Origin: Flaveria trinervia
Taxonomy: Eukaryota; Streptophyta; Magnoliopsida; Asterales; Asteraceae
DNA length: 64,000 bases
NCBI GenBank assembly: GCA_025506515.1
Contig: CM046453.1
Location: 34,483,851-34,547,850 of the forward strand
Direction: 5' to 3'
In this document: positions 10,332 to 21,601 of the stretch, piece by piece
How positions within the stretch are numbered: the stretch's first letter is position 1
Layout of the letters: every line of letters starts with the position of its first letter
The notes under the pieces: generated by a model
Databases searched by the model: none
Seen by the model: the letters and a program-made list of their open reading frames with translations, nothing else
Told to the model about the DNA's origin: nothing
Program-made: the position numbers and the translations under genes

Positions 10332-11367
10332 ATTTTCCTTTTGGATCAGGTTCAATCTTGGTGTTAACATCTGCTGGAGTTCGTATGGAGTGACAGTCTT
10401 GCAACTTAAATTTCTTCAAGAGCTTGTCAACAAACTTCTCTTGATTGATAAAAATTCCATCATCAGTTTGCTTGACTTGAATTCCAAGAAAAAAGTTAAT
10501 CTCTCCCATAGAACTCATTTAGAACCGAGATTTCATGATTTCTTCAAATTCATTGCATAATTTTGGATAGGTAGAACCAAATATGATCATCAACATACAC
10601 TTGTACACATAAGAGATCATCATTATCCTTCTTTATGAATAAAGTTGGATCAATTTTCCCTCTTGTGTATCCATGTTGGATTAAGTGTTGTGATAATGTC
10701 TCATACCAAATTCTAGGGGCTTGATGAAGTACATATAAGCTTTACTCAGCTTATATACTTGATGTGGAAATTCTACATCCTCAAAGCCCGAAGGTTTCTT
10801 CACAAACATATCGTCAGTGATAGGACCATATAGAAAGGTACCCTTTACATCTATTTGATACCTTAGATTTCATGAATGAAGCATAGGCCAGGAAAACTCG
10901 AATGGATTCAAGTCTTGCAACTAGTGCAAACACGTCATCATAATCTATCCATTCTTCCTGTGTGTATCCTTATGCAACAAGTCTTGCTTTGTTTCTTATT
11001 ACTACACCACGATCATCAGTCTTATTTCTAAACAACCATTCGTGTCTATAGCATTTTCTCCTTCAGGTAAATCCACTAAATTCCACACTTCTTGTTTATG
11101 AAACTGAAGTAATTCTTCTTGCATGGCTTCTATCCAACCATTGTCCTTTAATGCTTCGGTAACATTTTTAGGAAAAATTTGAGAAAGAAAACAAGAGTAT
11201 AAGCTCAAGTTTGCTTGTTCTGATTTACTCCTTGTTGTTCTCTCATTCAATGGACCAACAATCTGAGACATTGGATGATTCTTGTGAATACGAGATGTTG
11301 GAATCTTATCACATTGAACATTAACATCTAGATTTGTTTGGTTTAAGTTGGAATGCTGATGTAACAA
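10332..11367 (-). pseudogene. pol: B1 pol: reverse transcriptase, 5' and middle part
   Basis: The frame 11367-11002 contains the Copia RT entry region (NGWIEAMQEELLQFHKQ, VWNLVDLPEGENAI). The catalytic YVDD codons are readable at 10586-10597 (minus). The frame 10518-10309 has MSSMGEINFFLGIQVKQ and LLKKFKLQDC. Several frameshifts separate these pieces. The gene runs into C1 at the ATTTT duplication and resumes at 4924. RT copies element RNA into cDNA; this copy cannot be functional. Confidence 0.87.
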
Positions 11368-11390
11368 ATTAGAAGAATGTAGATTGAAGT

Positions 11391-12860
11391 TTAGAATTTG
11401 AGTCGGTGAGTTAATAAAGTAATCAAAGTTACCAGTATCAACTGCATCACCAGAGATGGATGATGTTCCAGATCAGGTTGCACAAACTCATTACCATCAT
11501 CAGGAATTGGTTGTGATCCTTCCTGATCAAATAAGACTGAATGATCTGAAGTTGTATTAGCCTGATTATTGTCATTGAATCGTATTGTTGAGTCCTTGAC
11601 AAATGATAAAAATGGGTAGTCTGAGCTAGAATCATCTGGGTCATCAGAATCTGAATCCTCACTAAAAGATCCAAGATCTCCTCTAGAGTTCTTTTTACCT
11701 GTAGAATCAAGACAATTTGATTGATTAAACAAGTTATATTGAAGAGAGTTTGATAATGAATCTAAATCAAATAACCAGGTAGGACCATTTGAAACTGATG
11801 GAAAAGAATTTTCATGAAATTTAACGTTGAATGTTTCAAGATATATGTTCGTCCTAGAGTTGTACACTCTATAGGCTTTTAAAACTATTAAGTATCCAAC
11901 GAAAAATACATTATCAGATTTTGCTTCAAATTTTCCGAACTGATCCTTTGAATTAAGAATCATAACCGGACAACCAAATTATTTCAGAAAGTTTATGTTT
12001 GGTTTCCTGCCAAACATTAACTCATAAGGAGTTTTCATTTTATCTTTCACAATTAAGATTCTGTTCTGAACAAAACACAAAGTTGATATAGCTTCATCGC
12101 AAAAAGTTATAGGAATTTTTGCATCAGCTAACAAAGAACGAGCAGCTTCAATCAGTGTTCTATTCTTCCTTTCAGCAACTCCATTTTGTTGAGGAGTTCT
12201 GGGAGCACTGAACTGATGAGCTATCCCTTTTTGTGCACAAAACATTTCAATGTTAGCATTTTTGAATTCCATTCCATTATCACTTCTTATTATTTTCACT
12301 TTATTTTCTAATTGATTTTCAACTTTAATGATAAATTCTTTCAGTAAATCAGCCGTTTTAGATTTAGCATACAAAAAAACCATGAAAATCTTGTATAGTC
12401 ATCAATGATAACTAAACAATATGATTTTCATCCAATACTCTTGACATTTGTTGGTCCAAAAAGGTCCATATGTAACATTTGAAGAGGTTTGGAAGTTGAG
12501 TTTATGAGCTTGGTCTTATAAGACGCTCTGTGTTGCTTTCCCTTCAAACATGCTGAGCAATGATCAGTCATTGCAAACTTCTAAGATGGAAGTCCAATGA
12601 CATGATTTCCTGATACAAGCTTGTTCATATTCTTGAAATTTGAATGTCCGAGACATCTATGCCAAAGCTGGCTTTCATCATTTGATGCTTTAGCAATTAG
12701 GCATGTTGTTTCAGTTGAAAGATCAACTTGAGACATATCCAACTTGTATACATCTCTATCTCTTTCAGCTATAACAATTACCCAATCTTTGCTTATCTAA
12801 AATCCTGGTTTCAAAACATAACAGAATGAATCAACAAATAGAACAGAGTATTATTTATCA
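11391..12860 (-). pseudogene. pol: B1 pol: GAG-pre-integrase and integrase
   Basis: Upstream (about 12540-12720) the minus strand encodes the H-x-R-x-G-H style GAG-pre-integrase zinc region and a CLKGKQ-type segment. The frame 12383-11979 has the catalytic-core motifs IRSDNGMEF (second Asp) and QQNGVAERKNRTL (Glu), then ELMFGRKP. The frame 11963-11391 has the integrase C-terminal region (VFFVGYLIVLKAYRVYNSR) and an acidic Ser/Asp linker to RT. Integrase inserts the cDNA into chromosomes. Frameshifts near 12390 and 11970 break it. Confidence 0.85.
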
Positions 12861-12865
12861 TATAT

Positions 12866-13069
12866 TTAGGATACACTTAAAAGATTAAAGTTCAACTGTG
12901 AACAAAAGTTGACTTTGTCAAACCTTATTATCCCATTTGATATTGTTCCTTCTCCTATTATTTTTCCTCCTGCATCACCACCAAAGGCGGCGTGTGTTCC
13001 ATCCTTTAACTTAAAATCTTGTAACAAGGCAGGATTGCCTGTCATATCCCGGCTACACCCACTATCCAC
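12866..13069 (-). pseudogene. pol: B1 pol: aspartic protease fragment
   Basis: The frame starts MDSGCSRDMTG. The D-S-G triad is the retroviral-type aspartic protease active site and D-M-T-G follows as in Copia proteases; FNLLSVS closes the domain. The protease cleaves the Gag-Pol polyprotein. The initial Met is internal to the ancestral polyprotein, not a true start. Confidence 0.82.
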
Positions 13070-13117
13070 ATGCCATGTATTAAGTGGTCTTCTTGGGGTA
13101 CCTGCACAATAAGAAAA

Positions 13118-15150
13118 TTAAGTTGATATATCCACCCAAGCCGAGATGGTCTTGGGTTTTCCAAATATATCAACAATGGTAAATTGTTTGTAATGAAGAA
13201 TATTCAAATCAGGTTTAGTCTTGATGAGTTTACCAATCTTGTTTTGAAAAGTGTTTGAGTTATTTTTGAGAACATTCATACCATTTGATTGATCAATTTT
13301 TGACACGTATTGATGACAAACCTTTTTATTAGTCATTCTTACAGATCTTGGTATGAATTTTTATTGCACATTTTGTTTAGATCTCACATAATTGTTCTTT
13401 TGAAAAGATCTCAAACTTAAAGAAGGTTGATTAGTTAATTTTTTGAAATCTATCAGTTTGATTTCTCATATATTGAGGTTTAACATAACCGTTACTCATG
13501 TTTGAATTTGCAAATCCTCTAGTATGTGATCTCTTTCTAAATTAACAATTTGCAGTATTATGAGTCTTCTCATCATAATAAGTACAGTATTTGTTAGAAT
13601 AACAATCTGTTGTGAAATGATTTCTCATGTCACATATGTGACAGTACTTGTTGAAATAGCACTCAGCAGTATTGTGATTTTTCATGTCACATATTTCATA
13701 GTACTTTTGTGGAGTTATAAATAACTGTTTGTTAACTTTTGACATTGACACTATATTCGATCTATTTTTATATTTTGGTGTCAAATAGTTAAACTGTTGT
13801 TTTTCATTTCTCACATTTTGATTTTGTGCCAAATCATTATGCATTTGTTTAACATGAACTTCCTTCTTGAATTCCTTAGGAACAAATCTTTTTGCTACAG
13901 CGGAAGTCTTAGAATCTGAACTTGATTTTAGATTAGAGTGAGATTTGTTCATAGTATTTACCTTGTTGTTTTGAAGAGAATTCATATTTAACAAAACGGC
14001 AGACACAAATTTTATCGGTTTAAGTTTTGTTGCCTGATTTGTTGCTTTGATCAACTTTTCTGAACTTTTGTTTTGTTCAGATTTTGTTTTTGATGGTTTC
14101 TTTCTTCTTCTTTGATTCTTTGACTTAGAAGAACTTGATTTACTTCCAGATTGAACATCATCAGAAAAAGATTCCTTTTCAGATTGAACTTGTTTTAGAT
14201 TAATAGTGTTTGAATCTTTTGATGTTCCTACCTATTGTTTATCTTTATCTTTGCTTTGAACTTTCACTTCTTCTAATACAGAATGAATTTGATCAGAAGT
14301 GTTTTGTTTTGTTTGTTTATGTTCATAAGATTTTATCTTGATTGGACGACCATTTTTAATCTTTTCTTGATCATTTTCAACAAAAAATTTTAATTTTCCT
14401 TTTCTTCTTCTGAATTCTTGTTTTTGACCTGAAAAGCTTTAAGTTTAGCTTTATTCTCAGGAGAATAATCATGTGTATTAAAGTTCTCTGGTAAAGTGTT
14501 TGTAATAGATTCAGGCATAGGTTCATGAGTGAAACCTAACCTTGCTTTCTATTTATCTTTTCTCTCACTTACCAGTTTTTCTACAATCATTTTTGAACTT
14601 TTTACTTTAGCAAGATCCATTTGAGTAGCAGCATGTGCTATCTTCTCCTGTTGAAGATTTTTGATAATCTCTTTCAATTGTTTAGAAACAATTTCTAATT
14701 CTTTTAGTGTTTTGTTCCATGAAGTTTGAAGAGAAATAATCTTTTGATCTGTTGTTTTATGATTAGATTTTAGTTTGTTATGCATTAACTCTTCTTGTTT
14801 TAGTTTCTCACAGATTTTATATGAGCAGTTTCTATAGTATGCAACATGTTCATAGCATGATTTTGTGCAGAGTTTTTCTCTCACTTCAGATGGGATTTCA
14901 GGGAATTTTGGAGATAAGGTTTCAGATTTTGAAGATAAAGTGTCAACCTTAGGTTGATCAGACTGTGCCATTAGAGCTACTTCATGTGTATCCTTCTTAG
15001 GATCAGCTTTGTCACTCCAATCATAGTCATCTTCTTCATTCTCACCTTCCACCTTTGGATCATTATTTTCTGACCAATCTTCTCCCTGGATTTCTGCAAC
15101 AAGAGATAAACTTGATGTTAAATCATTAGTAAACAGTTCAGCATATGCAC
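13118..15150 (-). pseudogene. gag: B1 gag-protease linker with coiled coil and zinc-knuckle array
   Basis: From 15052 to 14549 there is a charged, Leu/Lys-rich coiled-coil candidate (KELEIVSKQLKEIIKNLQQE), then a Lys/Ser-rich basic stretch. The frame 14054-13542 ends in three knuckle-like units: one full C-x2-C-x4-H-x4-C (CHICDMRNHFTTDC), flanked by YEICDMKNHNTAEC (first Cys lost) and CTYYDEKTHNTANC (second Cys lost). C-family elements have a single extra knuckle in the same interval. Such knuckles normally bind RNA. Multiple stops and shifts make it non-functional. Confidence 0.7.
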
Positions 15151-15151
15151 T

Positions 15152-16592
15152 CTAATCATAACCATCTTTAATGCTGACTACTAAAGCTTTCTTGGTTTCA
15201 TCAAATGATTTTGTTTCATCTTTAAGCTCAGGCATAGGAAGACTTTGATAAGGCTTTTGAAAAGTCTTCTGAGCTGGTTGAAACCATTGATTGCTAGAAT
15301 TTGGTTGAGCATTTCCTCCATTATTCCTTGGAGCTTTGCATTCTCTGGAGAAATGTCCATAACTGTTACAGTTAAAACACCTTGATTTTGACTTATCAAA
15401 CCCAACAGTCTTGTTAGCACTTGGCTTGTACTTCCGGTTGACATATGAGTGTTTTTGTGTCCTATAAGCAATCATCACCATCTACCAGTTTAAGTCCATC
15501 TCTTCAACCTCTTCAGGATCCATGTCAAACAAATCTTGAAAAACAAGGTCTAATTGAGTTAAATGGCTACCGTGATATGCTTGAAAACTAGCCATAAATG
15601 CAATGAATGCAGTTTTAGACTCTTCATCCTCTAATAGCATGTTTATCACAGATTTAACTTTGCTAGATTTAGCAGAGTTAGATGAAGATGTCTCTATTTG
15701 AACATTAGATGTTTGAGACTGAGATTTAGGAGGAGATTGAGAATGAGACTGTTTTGTATAAGCATGAGCACTAGTAAATGATGAATTAGTGAAAAATCCT
15801 GCTCCAACAAATAAATCTCCCTCTTCTTCTGTAATTTTCTCACTTTTTACCATGAATGAATTTTCAATAGAGTTTGCAGGAGAAGCAACAAACTAATAGT
15901 GAGACATTCATGCTGCTCTATCATTATTCCTTGAGCTTTCATCAATCTTTACTGACTCTATCTTGGCAATGAGTAGATCTAGATCCATAGGGAACTTCTC
16001 AGTATGTTTTAGTAAGGTTACTATTTGTTTCCATGATTAGGGTAAAGCATTGAGTAGTCTAAGATTTAGATCTTCAAGATCAGGCTTAATACCAGCTGTT
16101 GACATCTCGGTTGTAAGTTGAACAAATCTATTCATCATCTGATTTATGGTTTCTCTAGACAAATGTTGAAACAATTCTAATTGCCTTTTCAACTTTTGTT
16201 TCTTGAGATTTTGAATCTCCTTGCCTCCTTCACAAATGGTCTTTAAGGCTTTATACATGGTGTATACAGTTTGATATCCATCAAGCCTTGCAAGAACTTC
16301 CAGAGGTAGTCCTTTACACATCAAGGAATATGCTTTGATATCATTCTTTACTTTTCTTAAATCATCTCCTTGAAGACCATCTTCAGGATAGGGTTCTTGA
16401 GAATCTTTAGTATAAACAACCCTCTATCAGGCCCATCATTTTTTATAGGAATGTATGGTCCTTTCTCTATAGATTTCAAAGATCAGTGTCAATGGAATTT
16501 AAATGATGTTTTAACCTAAGAGACCAACTTTTGAAATCAGCTCTATTTTTAAATTTTGGAACTCTATTTTCAGAATCTTCTAATTTCACCAT
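15152..16592 (-). pseudogene. gag: B1 Gag with CCHC zinc knuckle
   Basis: The likely start is the ATG at 16592 (MVKLEDSENRVPKFKNRADF), because upstream codons of the same frame lie in the repeat-rich leader. Pieces in order are the capsid-like N-terminus (16592-16476), a capsid helix segment (16324-16037, LKRQLELFQHLSRETINQMM), a Ser/Gln-rich segment (15853-15482) and a nucleocapsid segment with CFNCNSYGHFSREC (15379-15338), a perfect C-x2-C-x4-H-x4-C. Gag forms the particle that packages RNA. Frames are broken at about 16470, 16330 and 16030. Confidence 0.83.
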
Positions 16593-17342
16593 TCTTATAT
16601 TTTTGTTGTTTTTCTTAGATTTTGAATTAAGAAAAGAAATGAAAAAGTTTTTGAAAAAATTTCTTAAAAAAATTCTAAGTATCAAGGGTGATGCGCCTGA
16701 ATAGTAATCAAACTCCCAAATAGTTAATGCGCCTAAGTTGAGAGACATCTAAAGGAATGCCTTAGAAATTTTTTCCAAAACACCCAAGTTGATGCGTGTG
16801 GACTTTTACTCTTTAACAGTAGTCAAATGTTGAATTAAAAATGCCTAAACAGTGTTAATGCGACTAAACAGTTGTCAAACGCCTAACACTTAGACAATTT
16901 TTCAGCAAACCTCAACTCTAATGCGCCACATTCATCATGTTCATATGAATGTAACTAACTCAAACCTTCTAAAATTCTTCAAAAGTTGATGAATTGGATT
17001 GAAACTTTCCAATTCGACATGTTTTATACCGATAATCATTCTTCTAACATCAATTTCTTTCAATATTAACAACAAATCAATCATTTTTGTAATTTTCCGT
17101 TTGAAAAACAGTGAGCTTTTCAAACACAAATTCAACAAAATATCTCGAATTTGATGAATTTAACTGCTGATTATGGTTTAGAATATGTTACTGATGATGA
17201 AACACATCTGAAATCCACAAATTTTCAATTGAATTGTCAATCAATCACAGATTCAGTGAACTTATTGAGTTTGAAAGTTCAACAAACCTCAGAAATCACT
17301 TAACCAACAGCTCTGATACCATTTGATAGGCAATCAGTGTGA
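16593..17342 (-). other. B1 5' leader with repeated GCGACTAAACAG-type motifs and a duplicated PBS
   Basis: No gene is seen. Plus-strand bases about 16680-16930 carry several copies of AATGCGNCTAA..CAG. These are in inverted orientation relative to the similar motifs at 2320-2680. A second PBS-like GCTCTGATACCA lies at 17310-17321, with LTR-like GATAGG after it. Confidence 0.65.
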
Positions 17343-17354
17343 GCTCTGATACCA
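17343..17354 (-). other. B1 primer binding site (tRNA-iMet type)
   Basis: The element strand reads TGGTATCAGAGC, two bases inside the 5' LTR. This is the usual plant initiator-Met tRNA 3'-end complement. Confidence 0.88.
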
Positions 17355-17356
17355 TT

Positions 17357-17674
17357 TAATAGGATCAAATGTACCAATCTATGATGATGTATGAACACAA
17401 TTCAAAGAAATACAAACAAAGTAATCAAATCAAGCAAGATATCAACAAAATTCATAGTTTCATTAATATCAAGCAAAGACAATTACAAAGTAAGTAAGCA
17501 GTTCTAGATCTGTTATAAAATAGTTGTTCTTCTCCACACTCCTAACTGCTACAAGTCTAAGCTATTTATAATGAAACACAAGGAACTAACAAATTACAAA
17601 ACTAGTCCTTATACTATTACAAATAGTAAAAAGACACATAAAGACAGCATGTTAATCTTTCTAGAGTTCTAACA
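17357..17674 (-). repeat. B1 5' LTR
   Basis: 318 bp, the same length as the 3' copy with about 14 substitutions. Its inner end has mutated to TATTA in element sense, whereas the partner has TATCA. The outer end TGTTAGAAC abuts the target duplication AATTG. Confidence 0.93.
17562..17571 (-). promoter_or_regulatory. B1 LTR TATA box
   Basis: The element strand reads TTATAAATAG, identical in both LTRs. It would position the start of the genomic transcript. No experimental start is known. Confidence 0.6.
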
Positions 17675-17899
17675 AATTGTTTGGTGCTTTAGAGGGGGGT
17701 TAAGCACATGACATGACCTAGATAAAAACAAAAGATAATAATAGTACGAAATGAACGATGATGAAGATAATAATATTATCTATGTGTACGTAAGTTGTGT
17801 GATCACATTCTAAACCTTGTTATGATTGAACGAATGAAAAGAACGGTTTTAAACAAAAGAATAAAGTATATTTTATTATAAAACTAGAACTCACTCAGC
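17675..17899 (+). repeat. G1 5' LTR, fragment 3
   Basis: It starts with the second AATTG copy and continues the G1 LTR (TTTGGTGCTTTAGAGG). It ends at AACTCACTCAGC, where C2 sequence begins. The five bases TCAGC (17895-17899) fit both sequences. Confidence 0.75.
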
Positions 17900-18291
17900 A
17901 ACATCAAATCCTGTAACCCTTAAGTCCTCAAAGAAATCCAAAAAGGAAGGGGTTAAACAGGTGACAGCTGAGAATGCTCAGAAGAAGAAGGTGCAACATA
18001 GGAACTTATCAAACTCCACTGGCAATGTGTCTGATGAGCTGAAAGCTTTATCACAAAATCAGACACAGCTGGTAATGATGGTTCAACATCTGTTGGGTAG
18101 AGTTAACCAACTAGACACTCCTATGTTGAAACCACTATAAAAGGAGGTCCAAGCCAAAGGACTCCTCTTCTACACCATCTTCTTCCTCTCAGGCTGTTGT
18201 TTCAAATAAACATGTTAGTTTACCATCTATTGATGAGACCAGGCCCAAAACCAAAAGGTTTGGGTCTCTAAAACTAACTGATTGTTTATTA
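17900..18291 (+). pseudogene. C2 remnant of the gag-protease linker
   Basis: This is a Lys/Ser/Gln-rich linker coding region with NQTQLVMMVQHLLGRVNQLD-like codons at about 18055-18115, matching C3 (34983-35243) and C4 (61198-60950). The frame is broken by a stop near 18137 and an indel. Everything upstream is missing. Confidence 0.65.
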
Positions 18292-19812
18292 TTGCAGGGT
18301 TCTTCAACATGCCAAAGTAGCATCTGGTATGTAGACAGTGGGGGATCTATGCACATGACTGGGAACAGCTCTCTTCTTCATGACTACTCTCAAGGAAAGA
18401 AGGGATTTGTCTCTTTTGGCAATGATGCTAGGGGTTACATCATCGGTAAGGGCTTTGTCTCCAATAGAGAAATCAAATTTGATGATGTTAATCATGTGGA
18501 AAATCTCAAGTACAATCTCTTGATTGTCAGTCAAATGTGTGATAAAGGCCATGTTGCCCTTTTCACCAGTCAAAACTATAGGATTCTGTCATCCAAAGTT
18601 TTGCACTTGATTGACAAGGTGTTGGATGATCACACTCTCCTGAAAGCCAAGAGGACAGGAAGAGTGTATGCCTTAGATCTTTCTAAGAAGATAGATCTCA
18701 AAGGCAATCCTTGCCTATTTTCCAAAGCCTCTTCTCAAGAATCTAAACTGTGGCACAGGAGGCTTGGTCATGTTAACCTCAAAAACATGAATCAGCTTAC
18801 CCACAATAGTTTAGTCAGAGGCTTACCAATAAAGGAGTTCCACTGTGATGAAACCTGCACTGCGTGTTTAAAAGGAAAACAGCACAAAGTCTCATTCCCT
18901 CCTATTGAAGTGCCTAAGTCCACTGCCTGCTTGCAATTACTGCATATGGATCTATTTGGTCCTATGAGAGTAATGAGCATGGCAAAGAAGAAACACTGTC
19001 TGGTAATTGTGGATGATTACTCTAGATTTGTATGGACTTTCTTTCTGCATTCAAAGGATGAGGCTGCTCAGAAGATTATCCACTTTGTGTTGTACATTGA
19101 GAAGCAGTATTCCCTTCCAGTCAAGTGTATTAGGAGTGACAATGGAACTGAATTCAGAAATCATATACTTGATGACTTCTATCTTTCAAAGGGAATCAAA
19201 AGGCAGTTTAGCATTCCAAGGACTCCAAAACAAAATGGAGCAGTGGAGAGAAAGAACAGGACCCTCATTGAAGCTGCAAGGTCCATGCTGGCTGACACAG
19301 GTTTGCCACTGACCTTTTGGGCTGAAGCTGTCAACACAGCTTGCTATGTGCAAAATAGAGTTTTAGTAAATCAGAGGTTGATGAAGACTCCATATGAAGT
19401 TCTCCATCATTTGGCTCCTCTAATTTCATTTTTCAAAGCATTTAGGTGTCCCTGTTTCATTCTCAACACAAAGGATCAACTCCATAAATTTGATCCTAAC
19501 GTGGATGCAGGGTATTTTGTTGGGTATTCATCTACTTGCAAGGCATACAGAGTCTTCAACTACAGAACAAAGATGGTTGAAGAAACTCTACATGTTAAGT
19601 TCAATGAATCTCCAAAGGACAAGATTCCACAAAGCCCTGTGGAGTTATTTGATTTAGACATACTGCAATATGTTCCTCATCAAACTCTTGCTGTTGCTCC
19701 TGTCAATAGTTCACCACCTGGTGGTACTGCTAATGATGATGATGATTGCAGTACTCACCTCTTCCGGTTAGTGATCAGCTGCCTGATTCAGCTAGACCTG
19801 ATGTTTCTGTAG
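18292..19812 (+). CDS. pol: C2 pol: protease, GAG-pre-integrase and integrase (506-codon open frame)
   Basis: This is the longest intact pol frame in the window. Order: protease (SIWYVDSGGSMHMTG, residues ~10-25), GAG-pre-integrase zinc region (LWHRRLGHVNLKNMN ... CTACLKGKQ, about 150-205), and integrase core with Asp in HMDLFGP, Asp in IRSDNGTEF and Glu in QNGAVERKNRTL. The integrase C-terminal region follows (GYFVGYSSTCKAYRVFN), then an acidic linker. The first ATG is internal to the ancestral Gag-Pol. The frame ends after a shift in the linker (about 19755), and the correct frame continues as the 19746-20342 piece. All three integrase catalytic residues are present. Confidence 0.85.
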   Translation: MQGSSTCQSSIWYVDSGGSMHMTGNSSLLHDYSQGKKGFVSFGNDARGYIIGKGFVSNREIKFDDVNHVENLKYNLLIVSQMCDKGHVALFTSQNYRILSSKVLHLIDKVLDDHTLLKAKRTGRVYALDLSKKIDLKGNPCLFSKASSQESKLWHRRLGHVNLKNMNQLTHNSLVRGLPIKEFHCDETCTACLKGKQHKVSFPPIEVPKSTACLQLLHMDLFGPMRVMSMAKKKHCLVIVDDYSRFVWTFFLHSKDEAAQKIIHFVLYIEKQYSLPVKCIRSDNGTEFRNHILDDFYLSKGIKRQFSIPRTPKQNGAVERKNRTLIEAARSMLADTGLPLTFWAEAVNTACYVQNRVLVNQRLMKTPYEVLHHLAPLISFFKAFRCPCFILNTKDQLHKFDPNVDAGYFVGYSSTCKAYRVFNYRTKMVEETLHVKFNESPKDKIPQSPVELFDLDILQYVPHQTLAVAPVNSSPPGGTANDDDDCSTHLFRLVISCLIQLDLMFL

Positions 19813-21601
19813 CTCCAGTAGCACCATCCACAACAAATGCTGATGAGATATCTTCGAATTCAACTTCCTTTGAATTACCATCCACTGATTGGTTTCAAGG
19901 AAATGATTCACCATCACCATCTATTACTGCTGAGCCTGCTACAAACACTTGCACAGATCTCATTGGATATAAAGATCTGAAGAATCACCCTATGTCTCAA
20001 ATCATTGGTGATATCACTGCTGGAGTATCAACAAGAAGTCAATTGTCAAATTTCTGCTTCTATGCTCTCTTCATCAGTCAGCAAGAGCCAAAGAATTATC
20101 ACATTGCTTTAAAGGACAATGGATGGGTTGATGCCATGCAGCTTGAGCTTCTTCAGTTCAAGAAACAGCAAGTGTGGGAACTGGTTCCTCTACCTCCAGG
20201 TAAGTGTGCAATAGGCACTAAATGGGTGTTTAGGAACAAAACGGATGAAAATGGGCTTATTGTTAAGAACAAGGCCAGACTGGTTGTTCAGGGGTTTGCA
20301 CAAGAAGAAGGTATTGATTATGATGAAACCTTGCCCCTGTAGCCAGACTGGAAGCAATTCGATTGTTTTTAGCTTATGCTGCTTATCAAAATCTTAAAGT
20401 TTTTCAAATGGATGTCAAAAGTGCATTTTTGTATGGAAAAATTAAAGAAGAAGTTTATGTATGTCAACCTCCGGCTTTGAGGACAATAAACATCCTAATT
20501 GGGTGTATAAGCTTGATAATGCTCTTTATGGGTTAAAACAAGCTCCTAGAGCCTGGTATGAGACATTATCAAACTTTCTTCTAGAAAATAATTTCACTAG
20601 AGGCTCCATAGATAAGACTTTATTCATTAAGAAAGCTGGACAGCATAATCTACTTGTTCAAATTTATGTAGATGACATCATTTTTGCATCCTCTGATCCA
20701 AAGGTGTGATGCCTTTACAAAGTTGATGCAACAGAAGTTTGAAATGAGTGCCATGGGAGAGTTACAATTCTTTCTGGGGTTGCAAATCAAACAAAAGGCT
20801 GATGGAATTTTCATTCATCAGTCCAAATATACAAAAGATCTTTTGCAAAAGTTTGATTTACAAAACTGTAAGCCTTGTTCTACTCCATGTGCAGCACCAC
20901 ACAACTGGATACAGATCAGAAAGGTAAAGTGGTTGATGAAACACTTTACATGTATGATTGGGTCCTTGATGTATTTAACAGCTTCTAGACCAGATATTAT
21001 GTTTGCTACATGTGTTTGTGCTAGATTTCAGCTGCACCTAAAGAGTCTCATCTGATTGCAGTCAAGAGGATCTTTAGATATCTACAAGGCACTCCATCTC
21101 TAGGTTTATGGTATCTACTGGACATTCTGGTAAATTAGTTTCTTTTTCTGACAGTGACTATGCAGGGTGTAAGTTGACCAGGAAATCAACGTCTGGTGGA
21201 TGTCAATTCCTAGGCAACTGCTTAATTTCTTGGCAGAGCAAGAAACAGACCTCAGTTGCTACATCAACTGCTGAGCAGAGTACATTGCGGCTGTAAGTTG
21301 TACATCTCAGGTACTCTGGCTTCAAAACCAACTTTTGGATTATGGCATTACAGAGACTAAGACTCCATTGTTAATGGATAGTGCTTCAGATCTTTGCATT
21401 GTCAAAAATCCAATCCAGCACTCTAGGACCAAACATATAGAGATCAGACATCATTTTATAAGGGATTGTTTTGAAAAAGGTCTGATTGATCCTAAGTTTG
21501 TGCCTAGTGCTGATGAGCTTGCAGACATTTTTACTAAGCCTTTGGATAGTTCAACTTTCCAAAACCTGGTGTTAAGGCTTGGTATGCTGCAGCTAGAATA
21601 A
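19746..21601 (+). pseudogene. pol: C2 pol: reverse transcriptase and RNase H (frameshifted)
   Basis: The pieces in order are the linker and RT entry (19746-20342, NGWVDAMQLELLQFKKQQ), RT palm with catalytic IYVDDIIFAS (20461-20709), RT distal part (20672-21055, MGELQFFLGLQIKQKADG), connection (21108-21296, SDSDYAGC, STSGGCQFLG), and RNase H end (21335-21601, MDSASDLCIVKNP, KHIEIRHHFIRDC, LADIFTKPLDSS). Losses of single bases near 20330 (after DYDET), 20470, 20705, 21050 and 21280 break the frame. The stop is at 21599-21601. The frame order is standard Copia RT-RH. Confidence 0.86.

Larger units (their letters stand above)
1642..17674 (-). mobile_element. B1: full-length Copia retrotransposon, interrupted by C1
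   Basis: Both 318-bp LTRs are present (1642-1959, 17357-17674), flanked by the 5-bp duplication AATTG (1637-1641, 17675-17679). Next to them lie a tRNA-iMet-type PBS and a G-rich polypurine tract. On the minus strand the order is gag, zinc knuckles, PR, IN, RT, RH, which is Copia/Pseudoviridae order. LTR comparison by eye gives about 14 substitutions and no indels in 318 bp, so insertion was fairly recent. The RT gene is split by C1 (4930-10331). Short LTRs, a long gag-PR linker and a 2.3-kb region after pol are its unusual traits. Confidence 0.92.

Noticed and set aside
18304..18573. Antisense ORF opposite the C2 protease, and similar antisense frames opposite integrase, RT and the accessory gene
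   Set aside because: They lie wholly opposite strongly recognised coding sequence and their products have no family features.
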